Assembly (NCBI GenBank): GCA_020353195.1
Contig: CP070691.1
Span: 2,895,997 to 2,932,624 of the forward strand
DNA length: 36,628 bases
Direction: 5' to 3'
Source of the DNA: Phycisphaerales bacterium
GTDB lineage: Bacteria > Planctomycetota > Phycisphaerae > UBA1845
Positions 7,760-15,614 of the stretch are shown here, one piece after another. A program made the translations under genes and the position numbers. The number at the start of each line of letters is the position of its first letter. The first letter of the stretch is position 1. The notes below the pieces were generated by a model that ran no database searches, had not been told where the DNA came from, and saw only the letters and a program-made list of their open reading frames with translations.

Positions 7760-8509
7760 ATGAAGTATCAGCCCGGTCAATCGACGATGCATCGTCTCCA
7801 CCCGGCCGTCAAACTGGCCTGGTTGTTGTGGTGTACGGTCGCGGTCTTCGTGTTCTCCGCCCCCACCCTGCCCGTGATCGCCGCGGGTTGCGCAGTAGCC
7901 CTGTTGTGGTGGTCCGGAGTCGCGCCGTGGCGCATTCCGGGAATACAAGCGTGGCTGACGCTGGGCATTGGGATTCTATTCATCCAGGTGGCATTCATTC
8001 GCCAGGGCGATCCGGTGGTGGGCCCAGTGACCTCGGCGGGGCTGGCCGCGGGGTTGCGAGCGGCGGGTCGGCTGTTGGCCGTCATCCTGATGAGCGCCCT
8101 GTTCGTGATCACGACCGAGCCGTTCTCGCTCGCGTGCGCCCTGATGGGCATCGGACTTCCGTACCGCTGGGGGTTCGCCCTGGTGACCGCGCTGCGATTG
8201 GCCCCGGTGTTTCAGGTTGAGGCCCATCACGTGTACCGGGCCCAGCTGGTGCGCGGGGTGGCCTACGACACAACCGGCCCCCGCCGATGGTGGCTGCTGC
8301 TGCGCCACCTCTGCCTTCCCTTACTGGTCTCGGCGCTGAGGACCGCTCATGCGCTGTCGCTGTCGATGGAGGGTCGAGCCTTCGGTCTGCACCGGCGACG
8401 AACCTACCTGCGCCAGGTCGCTGCCGGGCGCCGCGACGTCGTGGCCGGCGGGCTGCTGGTCCTGTCGATCGGGCTGGCGGTCTGGTACGTGTGGACAAGG
8501 GCGACGTAG
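7760..8509 (+). CDS. ECF transporter T component (EcfT/CbiQ family)
   Basis: The 249-residue membrane protein opens with YQPGQSTMHRLHPAVKL, the standard EcfT start (Y-x-P-G-x-S-x-x-H-x-L-x-P-x-x-K). It has about five transmembrane segments and both coupling motifs that contact the ATPases: AQLVRG near residue 159 and EGRAFG near residue 204. EcfT links the S component to the ATPase pair, so this gene completes the transporter. The frame extends upstream inside the ATPase gene, but the family start fits ATG 7760, which has GGAG immediately before it. It is the last gene of the operon; a hairpin follows at 8511-8531. Confidence 0.87.
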   Translation: MKYQPGQSTMHRLHPAVKLAWLLWCTVAVFVFSAPTLPVIAAGCAVALLWWSGVAPWRIPGIQAWLTLGIGILFIQVAFIRQGDPVVGPVTSAGLAAGLRAAGRLLAVILMSALFVITTEPFSLACALMGIGLPYRWGFALVTALRLAPVFQVEAHHVYRAQLVRGVAYDTTGPRRWWLLLRHLCLPLLVSALRTAHALSLSMEGRAFGLHRRRTYLRQVAAGRRDVVAGGLLVLSIGLAVWYVWTRAT

Positions 8510-8510
8510 G

Positions 8511-8531
8511 GCCGCCGGGGACCGCGGCGGC
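8511..8531. terminator. GC-rich hairpin between convergent EcfT and PilZ genes
   Basis: A perfect 7-bp stem (GCCGCCG with CGGCGGC, 7-base loop) begins immediately after the EcfT stop. There is no T-run, so it may only protect or mark the mRNA end. Confidence 0.3.
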
Positions 8532-8570
8532 AGACCACGGATGACGCGTGCCGAGGGCTGACCGGGACGC

Positions 8571-8915
8571 TCAAACCTCGAACTTAAGGGTGACTCCGAG
8601 CTTGTGCCCGCCGATGGTCTGCGTTGCGTGGACGATCCGAGCCGGGACCCAGGGCTCGCTTGGGTCCTGCCGAACCTGGACCAGCTTGCCTTCATCGAGT
8701 TTCGCCCGGCAGGTCAAGCCCAATCCCTCTCCGGAGATGTCCCGGCTGCGAACGTACAGGACATCGCCGTCCACGTTCAACTCCATCGGAACCACCCAGT
8801 CGGTTCGCGGCCGATCGCGGCGGAACTCTTCCGACGACTCGCCCAGAGCAGCCTGGGCCAACTCGTTCCATTTGCGGATGGTCGCGCGGGCGCTGGCAGC
8901 ATCGACTTCGTTCAT
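8571..8915 (-). CDS. PilZ domain protein, probable c-di-GMP receptor
   Basis: This is a single-domain PilZ protein of 114 residues. The c-di-GMP-binding signature is present: an arginine-rich motif RRDRPR, then, after two beta strands, DISGEG (the D/N-x-S-x-x-G motif), and a final strand pair around RIVHATQT and HKLGVTLKF. Such small PilZ proteins pass the c-di-GMP signal to motility, exopolysaccharide or secretion machinery. The start at 8915 is set by GGGGAGGG placed 4 bases upstream; the frame opens further to 8951. Further upstream, TCCGATAT (minus strand, 8955-8962), with GGAGCTTT 11 bases before it (8974-8981), loosely resembles a sigma-28 promoter, but the match is weak. Confidence 0.85.
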   Translation of the reverse strand: MNEVDAASARATIRKWNELAQAALGESSEEFRRDRPRTDWVVPMELNVDGDVLYVRSRDISGEGLGLTCRAKLDEGKLVQVRQDPSEPWVPARIVHATQTIGGHKLGVTLKFEV

Positions 8916-9095
8916 GAAACCCTCCCCATCTGCATTCCGGTCCCGATGCATGTGATATCGGATACCCGCGAAAAAAGCTCCACCGCCATAATCGCCACAG
9001 GCCTGCGCCGCCCGACACCGGGCCCCGCCGCCCTGTCACCCCGTGTAGCCGCGGGCGTTCGGGGCCGCCGTCGGGAAGCTCCGGTATTGGGGCAC

Positions 9096-10325
9096 CTAGT
9101 CGGCCGGCCTGACAGTCTTCGAAGCCAAGTGCTCCCGCAGGGCCGCCACCCGCATCGCCCTGAGCCGCGTTCTTTCTTCGGACGGCCCTTCAGGAGGATC
9201 GTCCGCCGTTTCAAAAAACGAGCTGTAGGCAAACAGGCAGAAGTGGCCGGCGGCGTCTTCAGCCGCCCGGACGTGCCCGAGCAGCGCCTCACGCGTGTTC
9301 AGCCTCCATACGCCGATGCCCTGGGCCACCGCAACGTCGGGCGGTGCGTCCGCCCAGTTTTCAATCCCCTTGCGGAACTCTTCCGGGTCGGCGGTGTAGT
9401 TCATCGGGTACGCCACATCCAGCAGACCCTCCTGCGCCCAGCGCCGACTGTCCCGGAAATGGGCCTTCTTTGACCGCTCCGGGTTGGCGCCCACCGCCGC
9501 CGTCACCACCGCACGGGGCCGCGTTCGCTTCACCATGGCGTGAATGTCGCGCACCAGCCGGGTGACTTGGTCGGCCCGCCACTCCATCCAGCGCTCGGGA
9601 TTGTCGTCGGGCGCAAGCCCCGTGTCGGCTTTATACAGCGCGAGCGTGCGGGCGTCGCGCGGGTAATCGGGAATCTTCTCGCCGGGAACGACCCGCTCGT
9701 TCGGAAAACGAATGTAGTCCAGATGCAGGGCGTCCACGTCGTACCGGCTGACGATCTCGTGGAACACCTCGACAAGGTACTCGCGCACCTCCGGCAGACA
9801 GGGATTGAGGCTGACGTACCAGCCTTGCCGACGGTCGCCCACCTGGTGAACCAGCGGCTGGCGTTTCCCGTCCTTGTCATACCAGAACCACTCCGGATGC
9901 GTATGATAGAGTTGCTTCCGATTGGCAGGTTCGTCCGGGCCCCGCCAGGCCGGCATGACATTCACGTACGCCTCCAGCAGCAGGCCGCGCTTGTGCGCCT
10001 CGCGGATGGCGACCTTCAGCGGATCGAAGCTCGGATCGGTGAAATTGAACTGTTCCGCCCACGGCTCGATCTTCGACGGATAGAACACCGTGCCGTTCCC
10101 CCGAATCTGGAAGATCACGGTATTCAAACCGAGGCTCTTGCAGTTCTCCATGATCTGCACGATGTCGCTCTCGGTCTTGTAGTCCATCCGCGTCACCCAG
10201 ATGCCGCGGATCCGATCGGGCCGCTTGAGCGGCGCCTGACATCCGGTGTTCATCAATGATGCAACCATGACGGCACATCCGAGAGTTCCGAACCGACGAA
10301 ACGTCTGCCGAGCAATTCGACCCAT
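9096..10325 (-). CDS. Glycoside-hydrolase-like GHL10 (DUF187) lipoprotein
   Basis: The 409-residue protein has a lipoprotein-type signal (CAVMVASLMNTGC) and then the GHL10/DUF187 barrel. It opens RGIWVTRMDYKTESDI, with GLNTVIFQIRGNGTVFYPSK, the conserved HPEWFWYDKDGK segment, LNPCLPEVREYLVE and VDALHLDYIRFP, and ends in PMNYTADPEEF. Family members are predicted carbohydrate hydrolases related to the GH10/GH13-type TIM barrels, acting in the periplasm on polysaccharide. The start at 10325 has AGGAGG 9 bases upstream. The symporter gene lies 71 bases upstream on the same strand, suggesting one transcript for degradation and sugar uptake. The hydrolytic substrate cannot be told from the sequence. 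Confidence 0.83.
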   Translation of the reverse strand: MGRIARQTFRRFGTLGCAVMVASLMNTGCQAPLKRPDRIRGIWVTRMDYKTESDIVQIMENCKSLGLNTVIFQIRGNGTVFYPSKIEPWAEQFNFTDPSFDPLKVAIREAHKRGLLLEAYVNVMPAWRGPDEPANRKQLYHTHPEWFWYDKDGKRQPLVHQVGDRRQGWYVSLNPCLPEVREYLVEVFHEIVSRYDVDALHLDYIRFPNERVVPGEKIPDYPRDARTLALYKADTGLAPDDNPERWMEWRADQVTRLVRDIHAMVKRTRPRAVVTAAVGANPERSKKAHFRDSRRWAQEGLLDVAYPMNYTADPEEFRKGIENWADAPPDVAVAQGIGVWRLNTREALLGHVRAAEDAAGHFCLFAYSSFFETADDPPEGPSEERTRLRAMRVAALREHLASKTVRPAD

Positions 10326-10396
10326 GATGACCGGCCTCCTGAAAAAACTCGATGACGGCGGCGACGCGCATTGAAGCGCGTCATCCGTAGATGATA

Positions 10397-12349
10397 TCAC
10401 GCAACCTCGACGTCGGGCGGCTGGGGTCTCCGGCGAGCGAGCAAGAACCCGAAAACAAACGCCACCGTGCTGCCGAGCGGCACATACCAGGGCCAGGCCA
10501 CCGTAAGGTACGTGGGGTTGCCGTCCGCATCGGGCTGACCCTCCCAGTACCCGTAGTAGTTGATCAGCAGGAAACCCGCGATGCCAACCAGAAGAATGAG
10601 CGTCTGAGGCCAATCGCGAGTAACCAAGGCCAGACCCCGCTTCTTGCGCTCCATCTCATCCGCCAGCGCTGCGACGACCATGGTCTCACGTATCAACACC
10701 CACACCCAGGTGCCGAGCAGAATCCCGCCCGCAACCCAACACACCACGTGGGTCCAGGGCTGATGCCATACCAGGGCGAACACGTACACGACCGACATGG
10801 GCCCCGCCCACATGAACCCGCGCCCATCAATCTTCAAAGGCAGAAACGAGAGGAAGAACCCCGCCGCCAGCGCCCCGCCAGCGTACCCGGCCATGGCCAA
10901 CGCCAGGTCCAGGATCGATCGGTAGTACGCCGATACAACATTCGCCAGATAGGCCATCAGACAAAGGACGACGCCCCAGAACAGGATCATCAGCCGGCCG
11001 ACCAGCACCGAACGGCGCTGCTCGCGCGTCACGGCCTTGCTGGCGCCTAGCTCCTCGATGTTGGCCGTCAGCGAAATTTCGATCCCCCGTCTCTTCAGGG
11101 CGCGTTCACGAAGCGGGTTGTAAAAGGCCGACATCACCACTTGCCCTAAGGCCGTCAGGATCCCCATCAGGCTGGAGATCGCCGCCGCAAAGACTGCCGC
11201 AATGATCAGCCCCTTCAGCCCCTTCGGAATCGCCTCCAGAATGAAGATCGGGAAGATGCGATCCCCCGTCTCCGTGTACATCTCCAGCGCTTCACCGGTC
11301 AGCATCGGGAAGTCCGGATGACCCGCCGCTTGAACGACCTCGGCACCCGCGTCGGCCGGCGGCTTCTGCGTGTAGTATGCGAACAGCCCGACCCCGACGA
11401 GCATCACCGTAAGCGTGACGATCTGACCGGCCGCACTGCTGATCATCGCCCACCGTGCATCTTTGGCGTTCTTGCAGCAGAACATTCGCTGCACCAGAAG
11501 CTGGTCGGTACCATACGGCCCCAGACCACCCCACGTGCTGGCGATCACCGCCGTCCAGATCGTGTATTCCTTCAGCGGACTCGGATCGAACTCGAAGAAC
11601 GTGAACTTCCCCCATGCCCCCGACTCTTTCGCCTCCCACCCCACACGGAACATCTCCACCAGCCCGCCGTTCAGCTTGGACGCCACCGTGCCCAACGCCA
11701 CGAACGCCCCCAGCAGGAACACCAGGAACAGAATCACGTCGGTCCAGATAACGGTGGTAATACCGCCGATCAGCGTCCACCCCACCGACACGATCCCGAT
11801 GAGAATGATCGCCCAGGCGAGTTCCGGAATCCCGCTATGCGCGAAGAGCCACTTCAACTGGTCGTTCAGCACGACCACGACGACTTCCGCCGTCAAGTAG
11901 ACGCGTGCGGACTGGGCGAGTATGCCGCCGAAGGAAAACAGGACCGAAGTCATGGACCGTACGTGCCCGCCCAACTGGTTGCCCATGTAGTCGTACGGAC
12001 TGTAGATCTCACGTTTGTAGTACGCGGGGACCAGGATGTACCCCACGATGACGCGGGCGAAAAACGAGCCGAAGACCCCGAGCTCCAGGTACGTGAGGTT
12101 CCCCCCCATCTTGAAGACCACATAGGGAACACTGATGAACGTCACGGCGCTGATCTCGGTGGCGATGATGGAACCGCTCACCGCATACCAGGGCAGCTTC
12201 CTCCCGCCGAGGAAGAAGTCTCGGATCGACGCCTGCCGACCGGCCATCTTCGCCCCCAGCCACGTCGTAAACGCCAGGTATCCGACGACGACCACCCAGT
12301 CGATCCAGGTGAACTGGGACGAAAGCGTCGCCGCTGCAAGCATGTTCAT
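10397..12349 (-). CDS. Sodium:solute symporter (SSS family)
   Basis: This 650-residue polytopic membrane protein has the SSS architecture. The first helix carries WVVVVGYLAFTTWLGAKMAG and is followed by FFLGGRKLPWYAVSGSIIAT and EISAVTFISVPYVVFK, the sodium-site core of the family. About 13-15 hydrophobic segments follow, and a DQLLVQRMF motif lies in the middle (family form D-Q-x-x-x-Q-R). Members import sugars, sialic acids, amino acids or vitamins with Na+. Coupling to the downstream GHL10 hydrolase suggests a sugar or sugar-derivative substrate; this is inference. The start ATG at 12349 has GGAGG 5 bases upstream. Confidence 0.88.
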   Translation of the reverse strand: MNMLAAATLSSQFTWIDWVVVVGYLAFTTWLGAKMAGRQASIRDFFLGGRKLPWYAVSGSIIATEISAVTFISVPYVVFKMGGNLTYLELGVFGSFFARVIVGYILVPAYYKREIYSPYDYMGNQLGGHVRSMTSVLFSFGGILAQSARVYLTAEVVVVVLNDQLKWLFAHSGIPELAWAIILIGIVSVGWTLIGGITTVIWTDVILFLVFLLGAFVALGTVASKLNGGLVEMFRVGWEAKESGAWGKFTFFEFDPSPLKEYTIWTAVIASTWGGLGPYGTDQLLVQRMFCCKNAKDARWAMISSAAGQIVTLTVMLVGVGLFAYYTQKPPADAGAEVVQAAGHPDFPMLTGEALEMYTETGDRIFPIFILEAIPKGLKGLIIAAVFAAAISSLMGILTALGQVVMSAFYNPLRERALKRRGIEISLTANIEELGASKAVTREQRRSVLVGRLMILFWGVVLCLMAYLANVVSAYYRSILDLALAMAGYAGGALAAGFFLSFLPLKIDGRGFMWAGPMSVVYVFALVWHQPWTHVVCWVAGGILLGTWVWVLIRETMVVAALADEMERKKRGLALVTRDWPQTLILLVGIAGFLLINYYGYWEGQPDADGNPTYLTVAWPWYVPLGSTVAFVFGFLLARRRPQPPDVEVA

Positions 12350-12532
12350 ACGATCCTCCGACTGGACGGAAGCTGTCGCTGAAGGCCGCTCCCAGTACTG
12401 GAAACAAGGAATAACCGCGCCTGACCACCGACCACGGCAGTTATACGCCCGCCGACCCGTCTTGACAACCGCCCCCCTGCGGTCCGGTTGGGCTTCCCCC
12501 GCTTCCTTCCCGTCTCCCTGCCCTCTCGGACC

Positions 12533-13189
12533 TCACTTCACCCCGTCGTCGCTCGCCCCCTCCATTCGCCGGCGCCAGGGCGGGAACCGCTCCGGCGTCA
12601 CCTCTGACCACAAGCCGACCGCCTGCCGGCGAGCCCGGTCCTCGATGGCCTCGAACTCCCGCTTGCGCGGATGGTCAAACCGCCAGTCCGCGTACGCGTG
12701 GCCCGTCTCCAGCAGCCGCTCATTGACGCATCGCCCGCCCGGCTCGATATACACGTAAGCGAGCAGCCGGCCATACTTGCCCCGTGTCTTCGTCGGCGAG
12801 AGCACGACCCGCACGGCCTTGTCCGTCAGCATGTCCCTGGCAAACGCCGACGCCTGCGGACCGTAATACATCTCGCCGTCCCTGCTTCCTGCCACCTCCG
12901 GCGTGTCAACGCCCCACAGCCGGATGCGCGTCGTGGGGAACCTCCCATCGCCGATGTCAACGTCGAACGTGTCGCCGTCCACGACGTTCACCACCCGATA
13001 GCTCCGGTTGTGATAGCGCGAGTAGTCGTCCGATCGCCCGAACCACGCAAACCCGCGGTCAAGGACGGCCAGCCCGAGAAGGACAAGAAGTGCGACGGTG
13101 GCGATCGGGTGGCGGCGAAGCCGACCGGGATAGATCAACGACCGCGGAACCGCTGGTGAGCGAAACCGACTTGCCCGGCGTCTGGTCAT
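12533..13189 (-). CDS. Membrane-anchored thermonuclease-like (SNase) nuclease
   Basis: The 218-residue product begins with a basic region and one hydrophobic segment (IATVALLVLLGLAVLD, about residues 29-44), followed by a staphylococcal nuclease domain. The catalytic set is visible: VVDGDTFDV, RIRLWGVDTPE (arginine and glutamate) and GKYGRLLAYVY (second arginine), with YGPQASAFARDML between. The enzyme should cut DNA or RNA outside the cytoplasm in a Ca2+-dependent way, for defence, nutrient recovery or nucleic-acid turnover. There is no strong ribosome site before the ATG at 13189, so the start is moderately sure. It is separated from lysC by 113 bases. Confidence 0.88.
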   Translation of the reverse strand: MTRRRASRFRSPAVPRSLIYPGRLRRHPIATVALLVLLGLAVLDRGFAWFGRSDDYSRYHNRSYRVVNVVDGDTFDVDIGDGRFPTTRIRLWGVDTPEVAGSRDGEMYYGPQASAFARDMLTDKAVRVVLSPTKTRGKYGRLLAYVYIEPGGRCVNERLLETGHAYADWRFDHPRKREFEAIEDRARRQAVGLWSEVTPERFPPWRRRMEGASDDGVK

Positions 13190-13302
13190 AGCTGGTTACG
13201 AGCGGCCTTGATGCCCGCGTGCGGCCCACTCCTCCGCCGGCAGGAAACGGGCTGAAAGAGGCGCACGACAACGGTCAGACCGACGAGCGGTCCCGACACC
13301 GC

Positions 13303-14544
13303 TCAGCCCGACGAAGCCGGGGGATCCTCCTGGTCCAGACCGAAGGCCTCATGAAGATGCTGCATGGCCCGGTGCCCGTCCTCGGCGTTGACGATGCAGC
13401 CGATGACGATCTCGCTCGTGGAGATGGTGTGGATGTTGATCCTGGCTTCCGCCAGCACGCTGAACACCTTGGAGGCCACGCCCGCATGGCTCCGCATCCC
13501 GATCCCGACCACACTGACCTTGCACACGTTCTCGTCGACTTCCACCTTGCCGAACCCGCGCTCCCGGGCCATCGCCTCGCAAATCTCGCGGACCCGCTCG
13601 ACCTCGTGCTCCTGGGTGCTGAAGCCGATGTTGGCAATCCTCCCATGGTCGTAGATGTTCTGGACAATGTCGTCGACGACAATGTTGTGCCGCGCCACCT
13701 CCGCAAAGATCGACGAGGCCGTGCCCGGTGTGTTTGGCACGCCGATCATGACCACCGTGGCCAGATTCCCTTGCAGCGTTACTCCCCGAACAACGACGTC
13801 TTCCATTCCCGGTGTCTCGGCCATGATCATGGTTCCCGGTAGGTCAATAAGTGAACTCCGCACGTGGATGGGGACGTTGTACTTCTTGCCGAACTCGATG
13901 GCCCGGGAGTGCATGACTTTCGCTCCCGCCCCCGCGAGTTCCAGCATCTCGTCGTACCCGATACGACTGAGCTTGCGAGCCTGGGGCACGATCCGCGGAT
14001 CGCTCGTGTAGACACCATCCACGTCGGTGTAGATTTCGCAAACATCCGCATCGAGGACCGCCGCCAGCGCCGCCGCTGTCGTGTCGGAGGCGCCCCGCCC
14101 CAGCGTCGTGATCTCGCCCCTCTCGTCGATCCCCTGAAAACCGGCCACTATGACGATGTTCCCCGCGCTCAGTTCCCGCGCGAGACGGTCCTTGCTGATC
14201 CGTTGAATCCGGGCCTGCGTGTGCACGCTGTCGGTGACCAGCCCCAACTGGCCCCCCGTCAAGCTGATCGCCCGGTGACCGGCCGTGTCGATCGCCATCG
14301 CCATCAGCGCGATCGACACCTGCTCGCCGGTGGTCAGCAGCATGTCCAACTCGCGACGCGGTGGCCTGGGTGTCACCTCGCGGGCCAGGTCGATCAACTT
14401 ATCAGTGGTCCCCCCCATCGCGGAAACCACCATGACCACATCCGCTCCGTCGAGCCGGGCCTGGATCGCGCGGCGGGCCGCCCGGTGGATCTTCTGCGCA
14501 TCGCCCAGGCTGGTGCCGCCGAATTTCTGCACGACCAACGACAT
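13303..14544 (-). CDS. lysC: Aspartokinase
   Basis: Aspartokinase (413 residues) phosphorylates aspartate, the first step to lysine, threonine and methionine. The kinase domain starts VQKFGGTSLGD and contains VVSAMGGTTDKLI, LLTTGEQVS, GFQGIDERGEITTLGRG and IYTDVDGVYTSDPR. Two C-terminal ACT regulatory domains follow (VVMIGVPNTPGTASSIF and VSVVGIGMRSHAGVASKVF), the arrangement of feedback-inhibited LysC. The ATG at 14544 is chosen because VQKFGGTS must lie at the N-terminus; a TTG at 14571 is in frame but adds nine residues not typical of the family. The apgM-like gene 1 kb upstream on the same strand may act in the same pathway. Confidence 0.95.
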   Translation of the reverse strand: MSLVVQKFGGTSLGDAQKIHRAARRAIQARLDGADVVMVVSAMGGTTDKLIDLAREVTPRPPRRELDMLLTTGEQVSIALMAMAIDTAGHRAISLTGGQLGLVTDSVHTQARIQRISKDRLARELSAGNIVIVAGFQGIDERGEITTLGRGASDTTAAALAAVLDADVCEIYTDVDGVYTSDPRIVPQARKLSRIGYDEMLELAGAGAKVMHSRAIEFGKKYNVPIHVRSSLIDLPGTMIMAETPGMEDVVVRGVTLQGNLATVVMIGVPNTPGTASSIFAEVARHNIVVDDIVQNIYDHGRIANIGFSTQEHEVERVREICEAMARERGFGKVEVDENVCKVSVVGIGMRSHAGVASKVFSVLAEARINIHTISTSEIVIGCIVNAEDGHRAMQHLHEAFGLDQEDPPASSG

Positions 14545-14696
14545 GACGATGATTCTAGCTTCCCGAAACAAATCTCGCGAGCGGGAATCAGGACCCCGGC
14601 GGGGATCCGCTATCGGAAGGACAACCGTTCCCCATCCAGCACCGGTTGCAGGTCATTCGCGGTGAAGGTAGCGCGCTGGAACTCCGATTCGATCGG

Positions 14697-15317
14697 TCAC
14701 GCGGTTTCAGCGGTCGCACGCTGCTGGCGACTCCGACCCTCGCACATGACCGGTGGCTCCGCCAAGCGTACCAAGACAGGTAGCGTTCGGCCGATTCCCC
14801 GCTGGGCCCGACGCACCGCGCCGATGAAATCCTGCACCCGGATTGCGTGGGCAGGGCCCCTGCCACCTGCGGACTGCGGCATCGGCGCATCGATGACCCG
14901 AACCTCATGGTACGGACTACGGGCCACCGCGTCCGGGGCAGCGTCGAAGTCCATCTCCTCGAGCCAGCAGTGACCGACCATGCGCCATCCCGGGGCAAGC
15001 CGGCGCGCCATCTCGACGTGATGCAGAACCCCCGGGTGCAACAAGGCCGCCGGGGACGGAAGGATGTGCACGGCCAACTCGTCGTCCTTCCATCGCGACA
15101 GGCACTCCATCCACCACCAATCGTCAAACCACGCCGCCGTATCACCGTGCGGATCGGTGGCCTCAATATAGACATCCGTGGGCTTCACGCTGTCTCGCGG
15201 ACCGTGGGAACCGTCGCTCGAAGCCGCGAAGCGAACGCACTGCTGCTGACGCGGGCGCTGCCGCGCGTTTGACGCGGCCCGCCGCTGCTCCAGCCAAGTG
15301 GAGGTGTCCATGCCCAT
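14697..15317 (-). CDS. Hypothetical protein with sigma-28-like promoter upstream
   Basis: I do not recognise a family. The predicted soluble protein of about 206 residues has no signal peptide. It is tryptophan-rich in the middle (WFDDWWWMECLSRW) and contains LAVHILPSPAALLHPGVLHH and a C-terminal half with VRVIDAPMPQ and FIGAVRRAQRGIGRTLPVLV. An alternating frame on the same strand (14588-15175) is also open, but its composition is arginine-rich and shadow-like. Starts at 15317 and 15311 are both possible; AAGGAG lies 3 or 9 bases upstream respectively. The notable feature is the TAAAGTTT/GTCGATAA element 51 bases upstream. Confidence 0.6.
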   Translation of the reverse strand: MGMDTSTWLEQRRAASNARQRPRQQQCVRFAASSDGSHGPRDSVKPTDVYIEATDPHGDTAAWFDDWWWMECLSRWKDDELAVHILPSPAALLHPGVLHHVEMARRLAPGWRMVGHCWLEEMDFDAAPDAVARSPYHEVRVIDAPMPQSAGGRGPAHAIRVQDFIGAVRRAQRGIGRTLPVLVRLAEPPVMCEGRSRQQRATAETA

Positions 15318-15367
15318 CAGCTCCTTCCGGGCCAAATTCCTGTACATCGGGTTCCGTCCGCTGAGAG

Positions 15368-15396
15368 TTATCGACCCTTTGTATTTCAAAACTTTA
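15368..15396 (-). promoter_or_regulatory. Sigma-28-like promoter before the 15.3 kb hypothetical gene
   Basis: Read on the minus strand: TAAAGTTT (15396-15389), 13 bases, GTCGATAA (15375-15368). The -35 box is a perfect match to the E. coli FliA consensus TAAAGTTT and the -10 box differs from GCCGATAA at one position. The usual spacer is 11 bases; here it is two bases longer, which lowers confidence. Confidence 0.45.
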
Positions 15397-15614
15397 CGCC
15401 ACTGCCGGCGCGCGAGCCCCCGACCGGAGCGGCATCCTCAACCCCGGCAGCCTGCCCGCCTGCACGTCCCGGGCGGCCTTTCATTACCTCCTTGCCCACA
15501 AAGGGATAGCCTCAGGACCCAGCCGAAGATACGCTCGAGGGTGACACCCCCAGAGGCAAGAGCCGTCGCGCGCGGCACGCAGCCGGCCAAGAAACCGCAG
15601 CGCAAATGGCTGTT

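Noticed and set aside
11318..12382. 354-codon plus-strand frame opposite the symporter
   Set aside because: The translation is dominated by R, H, D and P and lies opposite a well-supported transmembrane protein; it is a GC-codon shadow.
14588..15175. Alternative 195-codon minus-strand frame overlapping the 15.3 kb hypothetical gene
   Set aside because: Arginine-rich shadow composition; the chosen frame has better residue balance, a ribosome site and an upstream promoter-like element.
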